In this document: positions 17,479-28,858 of the stretch, one piece after another
How positions within the stretch are numbered: position 1 is the first letter of the stretch
Layout of the letters: every line of letters begins with the position of its first letter
Assembly: GCA_947632545.1 (NCBI GenBank)
Contig: CANRPP010000011.1
Coordinates: forward strand, 1-34,808
DNA from: an uncultured Bacilli bacterium
GTDB taxonomy: Bacteria; Bacillota_I; Bacilli_A; RF39; UBA660
Length of the DNA: 34,808 nt
Direction of reading: 5' to 3'
Made by a program: the position numbers and the translations under genes
The notes under the pieces: model-generated
Database searches by the model: none
What the model saw: the letters and a program-made list of their open reading frames with translations, nothing else
Told to the model about the DNA's origin: nothing

Positions 17479-18387
17479 ATGAAAGATTTAACACTGGTAA
17501 TTCTAGCTGCTGGAATGGGTAGTAGATTCGGAGGTCTTAAACAAATTGAGCCTATTGGGCCAAATGGGGAATTTATAATAGATTATTCTATTTATGATGC
17601 TGTAGAAGCAGGCTTTAACAAAGTCGTTTTTCTAATAAAAAAAGAAAATTATGAGGACTTTAAAGAAACAATTGGTAAAAGAATAGAAAAACATGTAGAA
17701 GTAGTATATGCCTTTCAAGAAATGGATAATATTCCTAATGGATATAATATTCCAGAAACAAGAGAAAAGCCTCTTGGAACTGCACATGCATTTTTCTGTA
17801 TGAGAGATATTGTTAAAGAACCTTTTGCTATAATCAATGCTGATGATTTTTATGGGAAAGATGCTTATATTAAAGCAGCAGAATTTTTAAGAAAAAAACA
17901 TACTAATAAAATTAATGAATATGGTTTAATTGGTTATTTGATAAAAAATACAATGACAGAATATGGTGCTTTAAAAAGAGGAGTATGTGAAGTAGAAAAT
18001 AATAAGTTATTGAAACTTATTGAAAGTAAAGTTGAACGAATTAATGGAAAAATTATTGCAAAACCTTTAGATGGAAGTAAAGAGTTTACGGTAGATGATA
18101 ATCAAACTGTATCTATGAATATGCTTTTATTTGATTCATCTATATTTCAATATATTGAAAAATTATTTCCTTCTTTTCTTGAAAAAAATAAAGATAATCT
18201 AGATAAAGCAGAGTTCTTAATACCAGATGTTTTATATCAAAGTATAAAAGAAGGTTATGCTACTGTTGAAGTTATAAAAACTGATGCAGAATGGTGTGGT
18301 GTTACTTATAAAGAAGATTTAACTAAATTAAAAGAATTTATTAAAAATCTTATAGAACAAGGTAAATATAAAAAAGAATTATGGTAA
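17479..18387 (+). CDS. Sugar-phosphate nucleotidyltransferase family protein
   Basis: LVILAAGMGSRFGGLKQIEPIGPNGEFIIDYSIYDA N-terminus, KPLGTAHAF, INADDFYG. Confidence 0.88.
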   Translation: MKDLTLVILAAGMGSRFGGLKQIEPIGPNGEFIIDYSIYDAVEAGFNKVVFLIKKENYEDFKETIGKRIEKHVEVVYAFQEMDNIPNGYNIPETREKPLGTAHAFFCMRDIVKEPFAIINADDFYGKDAYIKAAEFLRKKHTNKINEYGLIGYLIKNTMTEYGALKRGVCEVENNKLLKLIESKVERINGKIIAKPLDGSKEFTVDDNQTVSMNMLLFDSSIFQYIEKLFPSFLEKNKDNLDKAEFLIPDVLYQSIKEGYATVEVIKTDAEWCGVTYKEDLTKLKEFIKNLIEQGKYKKELW

Positions 18388-18399
18388 AGGAGAATTATT

Positions 18400-19038
18400 A
18401 TGGAAAATAAAGTTTATTCAAAGATGTTTGGATGGTTATTTGTAGGTTTATTAATAACTTTCTTATCAGGTTATTATTTATCATTAAATGAATTGTTATT
18501 AATGAAAGTATTATCTATTGGGATTATACCAATAATTATTATAGAATTAGGTATTGCCTTATTAATGGGATTTAGAATTACTAAAATGAACCCATTGACT
18601 ACTAAAATATGTTATATAATATATTCTATTGTTACAGGTATAACTTTTTCTTCAATATTTATAACTTTTGAAATGGGTTCAATTATAATGATATTTTTAA
18701 TAACTTCTATACTATTTGGATGTTTAGCAGCATATGGATATTTTACAAAAAAAGATGTTACTAAAATTGGTAATATGTTATTTGTAGCATTGCTTGCTAT
18801 TATAATCATTTCAATTATTAATATATTTTTAAAAAGTAGTAGTATTGAACTTGGTATAGCTATAATATCAATACTAATATTTATGGGATATATTATTTAT
18901 GATATGAACAATATAAAATATTTAGTTAATTCACTAGATGAGGATAAAGCTTCTGTATATGGGGCATTTCAATTATATTTAGATTTTATTAATATATTTA
19001 TAAGGTTAATAGAATTATTTGGAAAAAGAGATAATTAA
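18400..19038 (+). CDS. Bax inhibitor-1/YccA family-like membrane protein
   Basis: Seven hydrophobic segments; AYGYFTKKDVTKIGNMLF and YIIYDMNNIKYL...ASVYGAFQLYLDFINIFIRLIELFG match the YccA/BI-1 pattern. Confidence 0.85.
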   Translation: MENKVYSKMFGWLFVGLLITFLSGYYLSLNELLLMKVLSIGIIPIIIIELGIALLMGFRITKMNPLTTKICYIIYSIVTGITFSSIFITFEMGSIIMIFLITSILFGCLAAYGYFTKKDVTKIGNMLFVALLAIIIISIINIFLKSSSIELGIAIISILIFMGYIIYDMNNIKYLVNSLDEDKASVYGAFQLYLDFINIFIRLIELFGKRDN

Positions 19039-19055
19039 TAAGTAGGGGTGATTAT

Positions 19056-19589
19056 ATGGCTAATAAGTTTTTTAGTTATTCATTTCAAGTTAGTAGAGCA
19101 AAAAAAGCAGGTATAGCATTATTAATACTTATCGTAATTGCAGGGTTAGGATCATTTTTTTGGTATAGAAGTAGAAATAAAGTGACTAATGTAGATGATT
19201 TAGAATATACTGTTAGTTTTGGTATGAATGAATTTAGTGATAAAAGTTGTGATAAAGCTTATAAAATAAATTATGATAAAGAAACATGTGGAAGTATTTG
19301 TATAAAAAAGTTAGATAAAGATGAGGAGTATATCAAAAATACAAGACTTAAAATGGAAGAAAATGGCTTTACAATAAAAAATATAAAAAAGAAAACTATT
19401 AATAAAAGTAGTTGGGAATATTTTTCTACTAGTAATGAAGGACCAATTTTTAGTTATTATGCTAATAATAATACTGATAAGACATATGTTATTGAAAAAA
19501 TAGATCAATCATACTATATGAATAAGAAAAATAAAAATAAATGTAATAAAATATTTACTAAAGCATTTAATTCAGTAAAAATTAGTTAA
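19056..19589 (+). CDS. Hypothetical single-TM protein (177 aa)
   Basis: GGGGTGATTAT RBS, one N-terminal TM, extracytoplasmic domain with several Cys (CDKAYK, CGSICIKK, NKCNK). Confidence 0.7.
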   Translation: MANKFFSYSFQVSRAKKAGIALLILIVIAGLGSFFWYRSRNKVTNVDDLEYTVSFGMNEFSDKSCDKAYKINYDKETCGSICIKKLDKDEEYIKNTRLKMEENGFTIKNIKKKTINKSSWEYFSTSNEGPIFSYYANNNTDKTYVIEKIDQSYYMNKKNKNKCNKIFTKAFNSVKIS

Positions 19590-19599
19590 TTAAAATTTA

Positions 19600-19630
19600 T
19601 GAAGCAGAAGCTTCTTTTTTTTTGGTTTTA
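19600..19630 (+). terminator. Intrinsic terminator
   Basis: GAAGC-AGAA-GCTTC hairpin followed by T9. Confidence 0.65.
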
Positions 19631-19989
19631 TTATATATCGTTAACGGATTTATCAAAATCTAAAAATAAAGAAAATCCATGAGATGTTATCATAAAGTGG
19701 ATGAGTAATAAAAGTTTATTTGATTTTTATTCATTATAGGAAGAACTATTTAATGAAAATTTTAAACTAGCAGAATTCCGCGAGTTTAAAAATGATTCTG
19801 CTAGTTAATCATTTACTATGAGTCCTTCAAGATGGATTAATCTTACAAGTGCTATAAGATTTGTAAGTAAAAGAGGTAAATATAATAGTAGTACATTTGC
19901 ACATCCTGATATTGTACCTTATAAGAGAGTTTGAAAGATTAAATTATACTGCTAAAAAAGAATTGGAAATACTAATTAATAAAAAATAA
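19626..19989 (+). pseudogene. Degraded KilA-N domain (phage-type) gene
   Basis: The frame starting at 19626 reads FYYISLTDLSKSKNKENP*DVIKWMSNKSLFDFYSL*EELFNENFKLAEFREFKNDSAS*SFTMSPSRWINLTSAIRFVSKRGKYNSSTFAHPDIVPY. It has stops at 19680, 19737 and 19806, then shifts to the +1 frame for EFERLNYTAKKELEILINKK* (19927-19989). The order of motifs matches KilA-N domains. Confidence 0.88.
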
Positions 19990-20024
19990 ACAAATAATAA
20001 GTTATATTCATTTAGCTAAAATAA

Positions 20025-22049
<2,025 letters not shown>

Positions 22050-22057
22050 TTAATAAA

Positions 22058-22073
22058 ATGTAAAATTTTACAT
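22058..22073. promoter_or_regulatory. Perfect 16-bp palindrome ATGTAAAATTTTACAT, possible operator
   Basis: Exact inverted repeat in the ligA-22137 intergenic space; a TATAAT-like -10 (AGTATAATTT) lies downstream. Confidence 0.4.
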
Positions 22074-22136
22074 ATTAGTAAATTAAATATATTTATTTAA
22101 AATAGGGATATAGTATAATTTAATCAGGTGGTATAT

Positions 22137-23012
22137 ATGAAACATAAAACTAAAAATTTTAAGTTATTATTTATAGTTATAGCAGTAATTCTAATTATAA
22201 TTTCATTAACAGGTAAAATAATAACTACCAATAAAGGAAGTCTTTCATTATTTACTTTTCAAAGCTTTTATGTAAATGTGTTAGCTATATTATTAGCTAT
22301 ATATAGTACAATCAGAAATAAAAATGCAAATATTTTTATTATAATTTCTTTATTTACTTATCCTTGGACATATTATTTAGTTAATCAAATAGTTACCTAT
22401 TTAACTGAATACAAATTTGTTTTTCAACCTAATTTGTATATTTATTATAGTTCAGCTCTTTTTTTAATTATTTCTTTATTTTTTAATATTAAAAATGTAG
22501 AGAGTAATAAACCACAAAATGAGACTTTAACAAATGGTGACAATATAGATAAAAATAATTTTCTTTTTACAAATATTATTTTAGGATTTAAAGAAATACC
22601 TTATTATACAACAATTTTATTAGTTAATAATATTTCTGATAAAACACTTGATTTAATATATACAATAGATAATAATAAACAAATTAAAAAGATTCCTCTA
22701 GATGCAATTAAAAATATAACATATCGCGATAAAGTAAAAGTTAGTAACTCTATGAAAAAAGTAGAAGAAAATGAAACTAAAAGTGTATTATTATCAGCTG
22801 TTGTATTTGGAGGAAATCCTTTGATGCAATTAGCAGGAAATAGTGGATTTAATACATTATTTGAAACTTTATCCAATAATTATGATAAAGTTGATTATAA
22901 TGTAGAGTATGAAATAAATATTGAATACATAATAGGTAATGAACAACTAAAAGTATTAGTTGATTCAGAAAATAATCCAGACTTATTTATTAAACAAGTA
23001 TTAAATAGGTAA
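22137..23012 (+). CDS. Hypothetical membrane protein
   Basis: Four hydrophobic segments then a soluble C-terminal domain; ATG 22137 preceded by AGGTGG (track start is GTG 22128). Confidence 0.75.
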   Translation: MKHKTKNFKLLFIVIAVILIIISLTGKIITTNKGSLSLFTFQSFYVNVLAILLAIYSTIRNKNANIFIIISLFTYPWTYYLVNQIVTYLTEYKFVFQPNLYIYYSSALFLIISLFFNIKNVESNKPQNETLTNGDNIDKNNFLFTNIILGFKEIPYYTTILLVNNISDKTLDLIYTIDNNKQIKKIPLDAIKNITYRDKVKVSNSMKKVEENETKSVLLSAVVFGGNPLMQLAGNSGFNTLFETLSNNYDKVDYNVEYEINIEYIIGNEQLKVLVDSENNPDLFIKQVLNR

Positions 23013-23031
23013 TTATTAATTAGATTTTACT

Positions 23032-23064
23032 AAACTTGAACTTATAGTAGTTCAAGTTTTTAAA
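23032..23064 (+). terminator. Intrinsic terminator
   Basis: AAACTTGAACT-TATAGT-AGTTCAAGTTT perfect 11-bp stem plus T-run. Confidence 0.85.
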
Positions 23065-23120
23065 TTGTATATAAAAAAATATAGATTTGTGATATAATAG
23101 ATTGGATTAGGAGGAGCCTT

Positions 23121-23420
23121 ATGAAAGATAAATTAACTAAAGAAGAAGTATTACATGTTGCAAATTTAGCACGTATTGAAATAACAGAGGAAGAATTAGA
23201 ATCATATCAAATAAAGTTAAAAGAATTATTAGATCAAGTTAATACAGTTAATGAAATAGATGATAATAATACTGATTATTTAATTGCACCATGGCAAAAT
23301 AATTCAGAATTTAGAGAAGATTCAGTTGGAGGTATGTTAGATCCTAAAGAAGTATTAAAAAATACTCCACGTAAGAGTGGTAATTATATAGAAGTACCGG
23401 TGGTGATTTCTAATGAGTAA
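23121..23420 (+). CDS. gatC: Asp-tRNA(Asn)/Glu-tRNA(Gln) amidotransferase subunit GatC
   Basis: LTKEEVLHVANLARIEITEEELESYQIKLKELLDQV; upstream of gatA and gatB. Confidence 0.95.
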   Translation: MKDKLTKEEVLHVANLARIEITEEELESYQIKLKELLDQVNTVNEIDDNNTDYLIAPWQNNSEFREDSVGGMLDPKEVLKNTPRKSGNYIEVPVVISNE

Positions 23421-24867
23421 ATATTTAGATTTAGATTTAATTGAAATCAATAACTTGCTTAAGAACAAAGTTATTACACCTACTGATTTAGTATTGGAGT
23501 GTTTTGATAGAATTGAGAAAAATAAGGATCTTAATTGTTTTATTACTTTAAACAAAGAAGAAGCATTAAAAAGAGCTAAAGAATTAGAAAAGTTAGAAAT
23601 TACATCATTAACTTATGGTATTCCAATTGCCATAAAAGATAATATAGTTACTAAAGATTTAAGAACAACTGCGGCATCTAAAATGTTAGAAAATTTTATT
23701 CCTATATATGATGCAGATGTTATAAAAAAGATTAATGATAGTGGTATGATTATAGTTGGTAAAACTAATATGGATGAATTTGCTATGGGCTCATCTACCC
23801 AAACTTCATATTTTGGTCATACGAAAAATCCTTGGAATAAAAAGTTAGTTCCAGGTGGTTCTTCAGGTGGTTCTGCAGCTGCAGTAGGATCTAGAATAAC
23901 ACCTATTGCACTTGGCTCTGATACAGGTGGTTCAATTAGACAACCTTCAAGCTTCTGTGGAATAGTTGGTCTAAAGCCTACTTATGGACGTGTATCTAGA
24001 TATGGTTTAATTGCCTTTGCATCAAGTCTTGATCAAATAGGACCTATGACTAGAAATGTATATGAAAATGCTGTAGTTTTAAACACTATTTGTGGAAAAA
24101 GTGAAAATGATTTAACTAGTTTTAATACAAAAGAAGATTTTACTAGATTAATTGATTCTGATATTACTGGTATGAAAATAGCTATACCTAAATTTTATGT
24201 TAATGATGCTATCGATAAGGAAATTATAGATAAACTTGATAGTGTAGTTCAAATATTAAAGAGTAAAAATTGTACTATTGATTATGTTGATATAGACTAT
24301 ATTGATAAAGCTGTACCTCTATATCAGATTATTGCAATGGGAGAAGCTAGTTCTAATTTAGCGCGTTTTGATGGTGTTAGATATGGTTATAGTTATGAAG
24401 ATCCAGAAAATATTGATGATTTATATTTAAAAACTAGAAGATTTGGATTTGGTAATGAAGTAAAAAGAAGAATTATGATAGGTAGTTATTTATTAAGTGG
24501 AGAAAATGCTACAACTTATTATAATAAGGCAATGGCTATTAGAAATAAAATGAGAAATTCATTTTTAGATGTTTTTAAGAACTATGATTTAATTATTGGA
24601 CCTACTGCTACTACTAAAGCTTATAAATTAGGTGCAGATTTAGATGATGCAGTTAAAACTTTTATGGATGATATTTTAACTATTCCTGTTAATATGGCAG
24701 GTCTTCCTGGTATGAATTTACCAATAGGATTTTCTAATGATCATTTGCCTATTGGAATGCAAATTATTGGAGCTCCTTTTGATGAGGCGAAAATATATCA
24801 ATTAGGAAGTTTCATTGAAAAGGAATTAAATTTAGACCTAAATCCAGGGGGTGATACTAATGAATAA
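23413..24867 (+). CDS. gatA: Asp-tRNA(Asn)/Glu-tRNA(Gln) amidotransferase subunit GatA
   Basis: Amidase signature PGGSSGGSAAAVGSRITPIALGSDTGGSIRQPSSFCG; GKTNMDEFAMGSS. Confidence 0.97.
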   Translation: MSKYLDLDLIEINNLLKNKVITPTDLVLECFDRIEKNKDLNCFITLNKEEALKRAKELEKLEITSLTYGIPIAIKDNIVTKDLRTTAASKMLENFIPIYDADVIKKINDSGMIIVGKTNMDEFAMGSSTQTSYFGHTKNPWNKKLVPGGSSGGSAAAVGSRITPIALGSDTGGSIRQPSSFCGIVGLKPTYGRVSRYGLIAFASSLDQIGPMTRNVYENAVVLNTICGKSENDLTSFNTKEDFTRLIDSDITGMKIAIPKFYVNDAIDKEIIDKLDSVVQILKSKNCTIDYVDIDYIDKAVPLYQIIAMGEASSNLARFDGVRYGYSYEDPENIDDLYLKTRRFGFGNEVKRRIMIGSYLLSGENATTYYNKAMAIRNKMRNSFLDVFKNYDLIIGPTATTKAYKLGADLDDAVKTFMDDILTIPVNMAGLPGMNLPIGFSNDHLPIGMQIIGAPFDEAKIYQLGSFIEKELNLDLNPGGDTNE

Positions 24868-26284
24868 ATATATTCCTACAATTGGTATTGAAGTTCATGT
24901 AGAGCTTAAGACTAATACTAAAATATTTTCATCTAGTAAAAATGGTTATGGACAAATGGCTAATAGTTTAACTAATGTTATTGATTTAGGTTATCCGGGT
25001 ACACTTCCAACTGTAAATATTGAGGTTATTAATACCGCTATAAAAGCGGCACATGTCTTAAATTGTAAGATAAGAAGAACACAACATTTTGATCGTAAAA
25101 ATTATTTTTATCCAGATAATCCAAAAAACTATCAAATAACTGAAGCACGTACTCCTATTGGATATGATGGTTATGTTGAAATAGAAGTTGATGGAGAACA
25201 TAAAAAGGTTGAAATAGAAGAAATTCATATCGAAGAAGATACTTGTAAGAGTGCTCATCGTGGAAAAGTTAGTTTATTAGATTTTAATAGGGCAGGTGTT
25301 CCTTTAATTGAAATAGTTACTAAACCATGTATTAGTACTAGTATGGAGGCTAAATTATATTTAGAAAAATTACGTGAATTACTTTTTTATAGTGATATAT
25401 CTGACTGTAAAATGGAAGAAGGTTCTATGCGAGCAGATGCAAATGTTTCAATAAGAAAAAGTGTTTCTGATCCTTTTGGAGTAAAGTGTGAAATTAAAAA
25501 TATTGGTTCTATTTCTAATGTAAAACTTGCTATAGAGAAAGAAATTAATAGACAATCAAAATTACTTGATAGTGGAGAAACTTTTAAGGAACAAACTCGT
25601 CGTTTTGATGATAAGTTAGATGATACTGTTTTAATGCGTGTTAAAGAAACGGGGAATGATTATAGGTATTTCCCTGAACCTGATATTCCATATATTGTTT
25701 TAACTGATGAAATGGTTGATTCTGCAATTAAAAGTTTACCAATGCTTCCTGATGAAAGACGTAAGATATATATTTCTAGAGGAGTTAGTCCTATTAATGC
25801 TAATAAATTAATTTCAAATAGAAGTTTAAGTGATTATTTAAATAAATTTATTGATACAGATTTAGATTTTATGGAAGCAACTAACTTACTTTTAGGTGAT
25901 ATTTCCGCATATTTAAATCGTGAAGAAAAAAGTATTGAAGATACTAAATTAACTATAGATAAATTTTCAGATTTAGTTAAGAAAATATCTGATAATACTC
26001 TAACTAGTAAAAACTTAAAAGATATTTTAGATAAAATATTAGAAGAAGATAAAACAATAGATGAAATTATAAAAGAATGTGGTATTTCTAATATTACCGA
26101 TTCTAGTTTATTAAATGATATTGTCTTAAAAATAATTAAAGATAATCCTGATAGTGTAAATGATTATAAAAATGGTAAAGATAGGGCTTTAAAATATTTA
26201 ATGGGTCAAATTATGAAAGAAACTAAAGGTAGTGCTAATCCAAAACTAGTTAATGATATTTTAATTCAAGAATTAAATAAGTAA
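24860..26284 (+). CDS. gatB: Asp-tRNA(Asn)/Glu-tRNA(Gln) amidotransferase subunit GatB
   Basis: IGIEVHVELKTNTKIFSSS, DRKNYFYPDNPKNYQI, SMRADANVSIR, RYFPEPDIP. ATG 24860 preceded by GGGGGTG (track start GTG 24851). Confidence 0.96.
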   Translation: MNKYIPTIGIEVHVELKTNTKIFSSSKNGYGQMANSLTNVIDLGYPGTLPTVNIEVINTAIKAAHVLNCKIRRTQHFDRKNYFYPDNPKNYQITEARTPIGYDGYVEIEVDGEHKKVEIEEIHIEEDTCKSAHRGKVSLLDFNRAGVPLIEIVTKPCISTSMEAKLYLEKLRELLFYSDISDCKMEEGSMRADANVSIRKSVSDPFGVKCEIKNIGSISNVKLAIEKEINRQSKLLDSGETFKEQTRRFDDKLDDTVLMRVKETGNDYRYFPEPDIPYIVLTDEMVDSAIKSLPMLPDERRKIYISRGVSPINANKLISNRSLSDYLNKFIDTDLDFMEATNLLLGDISAYLNREEKSIEDTKLTIDKFSDLVKKISDNTLTSKNLKDILDKILEEDKTIDEIIKECGISNITDSSLLNDIVLKIIKDNPDSVNDYKNGKDRALKYLMGQIMKETKGSANPKLVNDILIQELNK

Positions 26285-26313
26285 TTGAAAACATAGAATA
26301 CATAGTGTATAAT
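26285..26313 (+). promoter_or_regulatory. Putative promoter TTGAAA-17-TATAAT
   Basis: TTGAAA at 26285-26290, 17-nt spacer, TATAAT at 26308-26313, 30 nt upstream of the 26343 ORF. Confidence 0.65.
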
Positions 26314-26342
26314 AGATAATATAGACTAGGGGATGTGATTAT

Positions 26343-26804
26343 ATGAAAAAGTATATTAAAGAACATAAAATTGTAGTAGTTGCATTAGCGTTTTTGCTTA
26401 TTGTAATTGTATTAGCATTTATTGCTAAACAGGTTTTCTTTTCTGGAACTTCTAATGCTTTATATGGTACTAGATTAGATGGAATTAAAGAAGTAAAGAT
26501 TAGAAAAAGTGAAAAAGAAGCTTTAAGTAGTAAAATTGAAGAAGATAGTGCGGTTAAAAAATGTGAATGTGAGGTACAAGGTAAAATTGTTAATGTTATT
26601 ATAACAGTTAATGATGATGTTGGTATTGATACAGCTAAAGCTTTAGCGGATAAAGTTATGGAAGTTTTTGATACAGACCAAAAAAGTTTTTACGATTTTC
26701 AAGTATTTATAAAAAAAGATATGGAAGCAGGGGATTTTCCAATTATAGGTTATAAACAAAATACTAAAGAAGGTTTTTCTTGGACTAAAGATAGGGTGGC
26801 ATAA
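26343..26804 (+). CDS. Hypothetical single-TM protein (153 aa)
   Basis: N-terminal TM, soluble C-terminal domain; directly upstream of the GGDEF-like gene (1-nt gap). Confidence 0.78.
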   Translation: MKKYIKEHKIVVVALAFLLIVIVLAFIAKQVFFSGTSNALYGTRLDGIKEVKIRKSEKEALSSKIEEDSAVKKCECEVQGKIVNVIITVNDDVGIDTAKALADKVMEVFDTDQKSFYDFQVFIKKDMEAGDFPIIGYKQNTKEGFSWTKDRVA

Positions 26805-26805
26805 A

Positions 26806-28845
26806 ATGAAAAAGAGGTTAATTTTTGTTACAGCAGTAATTATTGCGGTAGTAGCATTTATATTTGTATATAGATATTATAATAATGAAGATAAAACTAC
26901 ATCTTTAACTGTAAATGAAAAAAGATGGGTTCAAGAAAATAAAAGTAAAGATGTAGATATTGAAATTATTAATGACTATCCTATTTATGGTATGGAAGGT
27001 GATGGAGTTTTCTATGATTTGGTTAATGATTTAAAGAAAAATGTTGGCCTATCAATTAATGAAATTCCATATTTAAAAACTAGTAAACCAAGAACTAATA
27101 GTATTAGATTTAGAATTTTAGATGATTCAGAAAAAGTAACTGATAAAGATTTACTTCTATTTAGTGATTATTATATTGCAATAGGGAAAACATATCAAAG
27201 AATTAATCATATTAAAGATATGAAAGATTTAACTTACGGAGTATTTGAATCTGATAAAGATATTGTTAGTTATTATTTAAAATCTGCTACTAATATATCA
27301 TATAAAACTTATAAAACTATTGATGATATGTATAAAGCACTAGATAATAGTGAAGTTAATATGATTATAGTACCTAATATTATGTATTTAGATAAAACTA
27401 TATCTAATAGTGATTATTCTATTAATTATTATTTTACAGAGTTAACTAAAAAAATTGTTTTAACATTAACTAGTGATAATACTGAACTTAATAATATTGT
27501 TACTAAGTATTATAATAAATGGAAAAAATCTAGTTTTGTTAGTGAGTATGATAAAGAGTATTTTAACTATTATATAAAACAGAATAAATTAAGTTCTAAA
27601 GACAAAACTGATTTAATATCTAAAACTTATACATATGGTTATATAGAAAATAGTCCATATGAAGTAAAGAAAAATGGTAAAATTGTAGGTATTGCAGGAG
27701 AATATTTAAATAGGATATCTAGACTTGCTAATATAGATTTTTCATATAAAAAATATAGAGATAAGAAAGAATTAGAAGATGCTATTAATAATAAAGAAGT
27801 AGATATGTATTTTGATTATTATGGTATATCTAATAAAAACTATGAAGCAACATTATCTACATTTATTGAAGATTATGTAGTATTAGGTAATAATTCTGAT
27901 AATTATATAATTAATTCATTTGAAAGTTTAAAAGATAAAGATATTGTTATGCTTTCTGATAATTCATTATATAACTATGTATCAAATAATGCTAAAGCTA
28001 ATATTAAAACTTATTCTACAATTGATAGTTTAATAAAACATTCTAATAATAAATTAATTATAGTTGATAGAAATGTATATGATAAATATCATAAATCTAA
28101 ATTTAGTAAATATGCATTACTATATGTTGATACAATGATGAATGATTATAAATTTATGATTAAGAGTAATAATAAAGCATTTTATAATTTAGTTAATTAT
28201 ACTATTAATACTAATTCATATTATAATTATAAGAATAGTGGATTAGAAAGTATGAATGAATCAATATTAGAAAATAGTAGTTTTGGTGAAGTATATGCAA
28301 TTATTCTTGCTATAATATTTATTCCAATTATTGTTATATTAATAATTGTAAAAATTGCTAAAAAGAAAAAAGAGAATAAGAAAGTAAAAATTACTGATAG
28401 ACATAAATATACTGATATGTTAACCTCATTAAAGAATCGTAATTATTTAAATGCAAAGATGCCTGAATGGGGTAATTCAAATGTATATCCTCAAGCAATT
28501 GTTATGATAGATTTAAATAATGTTAAATATGTTAATGATAATTATGGGCATGAAGAAGGAGATCAACTTATTGTAGATGCAGCTGGTATTTTAGTTAATA
28601 CTCAACTTGAAAATAGTGAAATTATTAGAACAGATGGTAATGAGTTCTTAATTTATCTAGTTGGCTATAGTGAAAGACAAATAGAAACTTATACTAAAAA
28701 GTTATCAAAAGAATTGAAAAAACTACCACATGAATTTGGTGCTGGTGTAGGTTATAGTATGATTGTTGATGAAATAAAAACACTTGATGATGCTATAAAT
28801 GAAGCTACATTAGAAATGATAGCTAATAAAGAAGATTTTAAATAA
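26806..28845 (+). CDS. Membrane protein with two substrate-binding-like (SBP_bac_3-type) extracellular regions and a degenerate GGDEF domain
   Basis: N-terminal TM, large extracytoplasmic region (DIEIINDYPIYGMEGDGVFYDLV...; YTYGYIENSPYEVKKNGKIVGIAGEYLNRISRLA...), TM IILAIIFIPIIVILIIV, then DMLTSLKNRNYLNAKM...IDLNNVKYVNDNYGHEEGDQL...IIRTDGNEFLIYL. Confidence 0.87.
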   Translation: MKKRLIFVTAVIIAVVAFIFVYRYYNNEDKTTSLTVNEKRWVQENKSKDVDIEIINDYPIYGMEGDGVFYDLVNDLKKNVGLSINEIPYLKTSKPRTNSIRFRILDDSEKVTDKDLLLFSDYYIAIGKTYQRINHIKDMKDLTYGVFESDKDIVSYYLKSATNISYKTYKTIDDMYKALDNSEVNMIIVPNIMYLDKTISNSDYSINYYFTELTKKIVLTLTSDNTELNNIVTKYYNKWKKSSFVSEYDKEYFNYYIKQNKLSSKDKTDLISKTYTYGYIENSPYEVKKNGKIVGIAGEYLNRISRLANIDFSYKKYRDKKELEDAINNKEVDMYFDYYGISNKNYEATLSTFIEDYVVLGNNSDNYIINSFESLKDKDIVMLSDNSLYNYVSNNAKANIKTYSTIDSLIKHSNNKLIIVDRNVYDKYHKSKFSKYALLYVDTMMNDYKFMIKSNNKAFYNLVNYTINTNSYYNYKNSGLESMNESILENSSFGEVYAIILAIIFIPIIVILIIVKIAKKKKENKKVKITDRHKYTDMLTSLKNRNYLNAKMPEWGNSNVYPQAIVMIDLNNVKYVNDNYGHEEGDQLIVDAAGILVNTQLENSEIIRTDGNEFLIYLVGYSERQIETYTKKLSKELKKLPHEFGAGVGYSMIVDEIKTLDDAINEATLEMIANKEDFK

Positions 28846-28858
28846 AGGGAGAAGTAAA

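Noticed and set aside
18612-19508. Reverse-strand ORFs at 18612-18809 and 19311-19508
   Set aside because: Antisense to the BI-1-like gene and the 19056 gene; no RBS or motif support.
19626-19989. Alternative genetic code or readthrough explaining KilA-N stops
   Set aside because: Three different stop codons (TGA, TAG, TAA) plus a frame change occur in one short region, while neighbouring genes use all three as normal stops. Decay is simpler.
22604-23555. Reverse-strand ORFs at 22604-22876 and 23355-23555
   Set aside because: Antisense to the 22137 gene and gatC/gatA; shadow ORFs.
25058-25258. Reverse-strand ORF inside gatB
   Set aside because: Antisense to the conserved gatB core.
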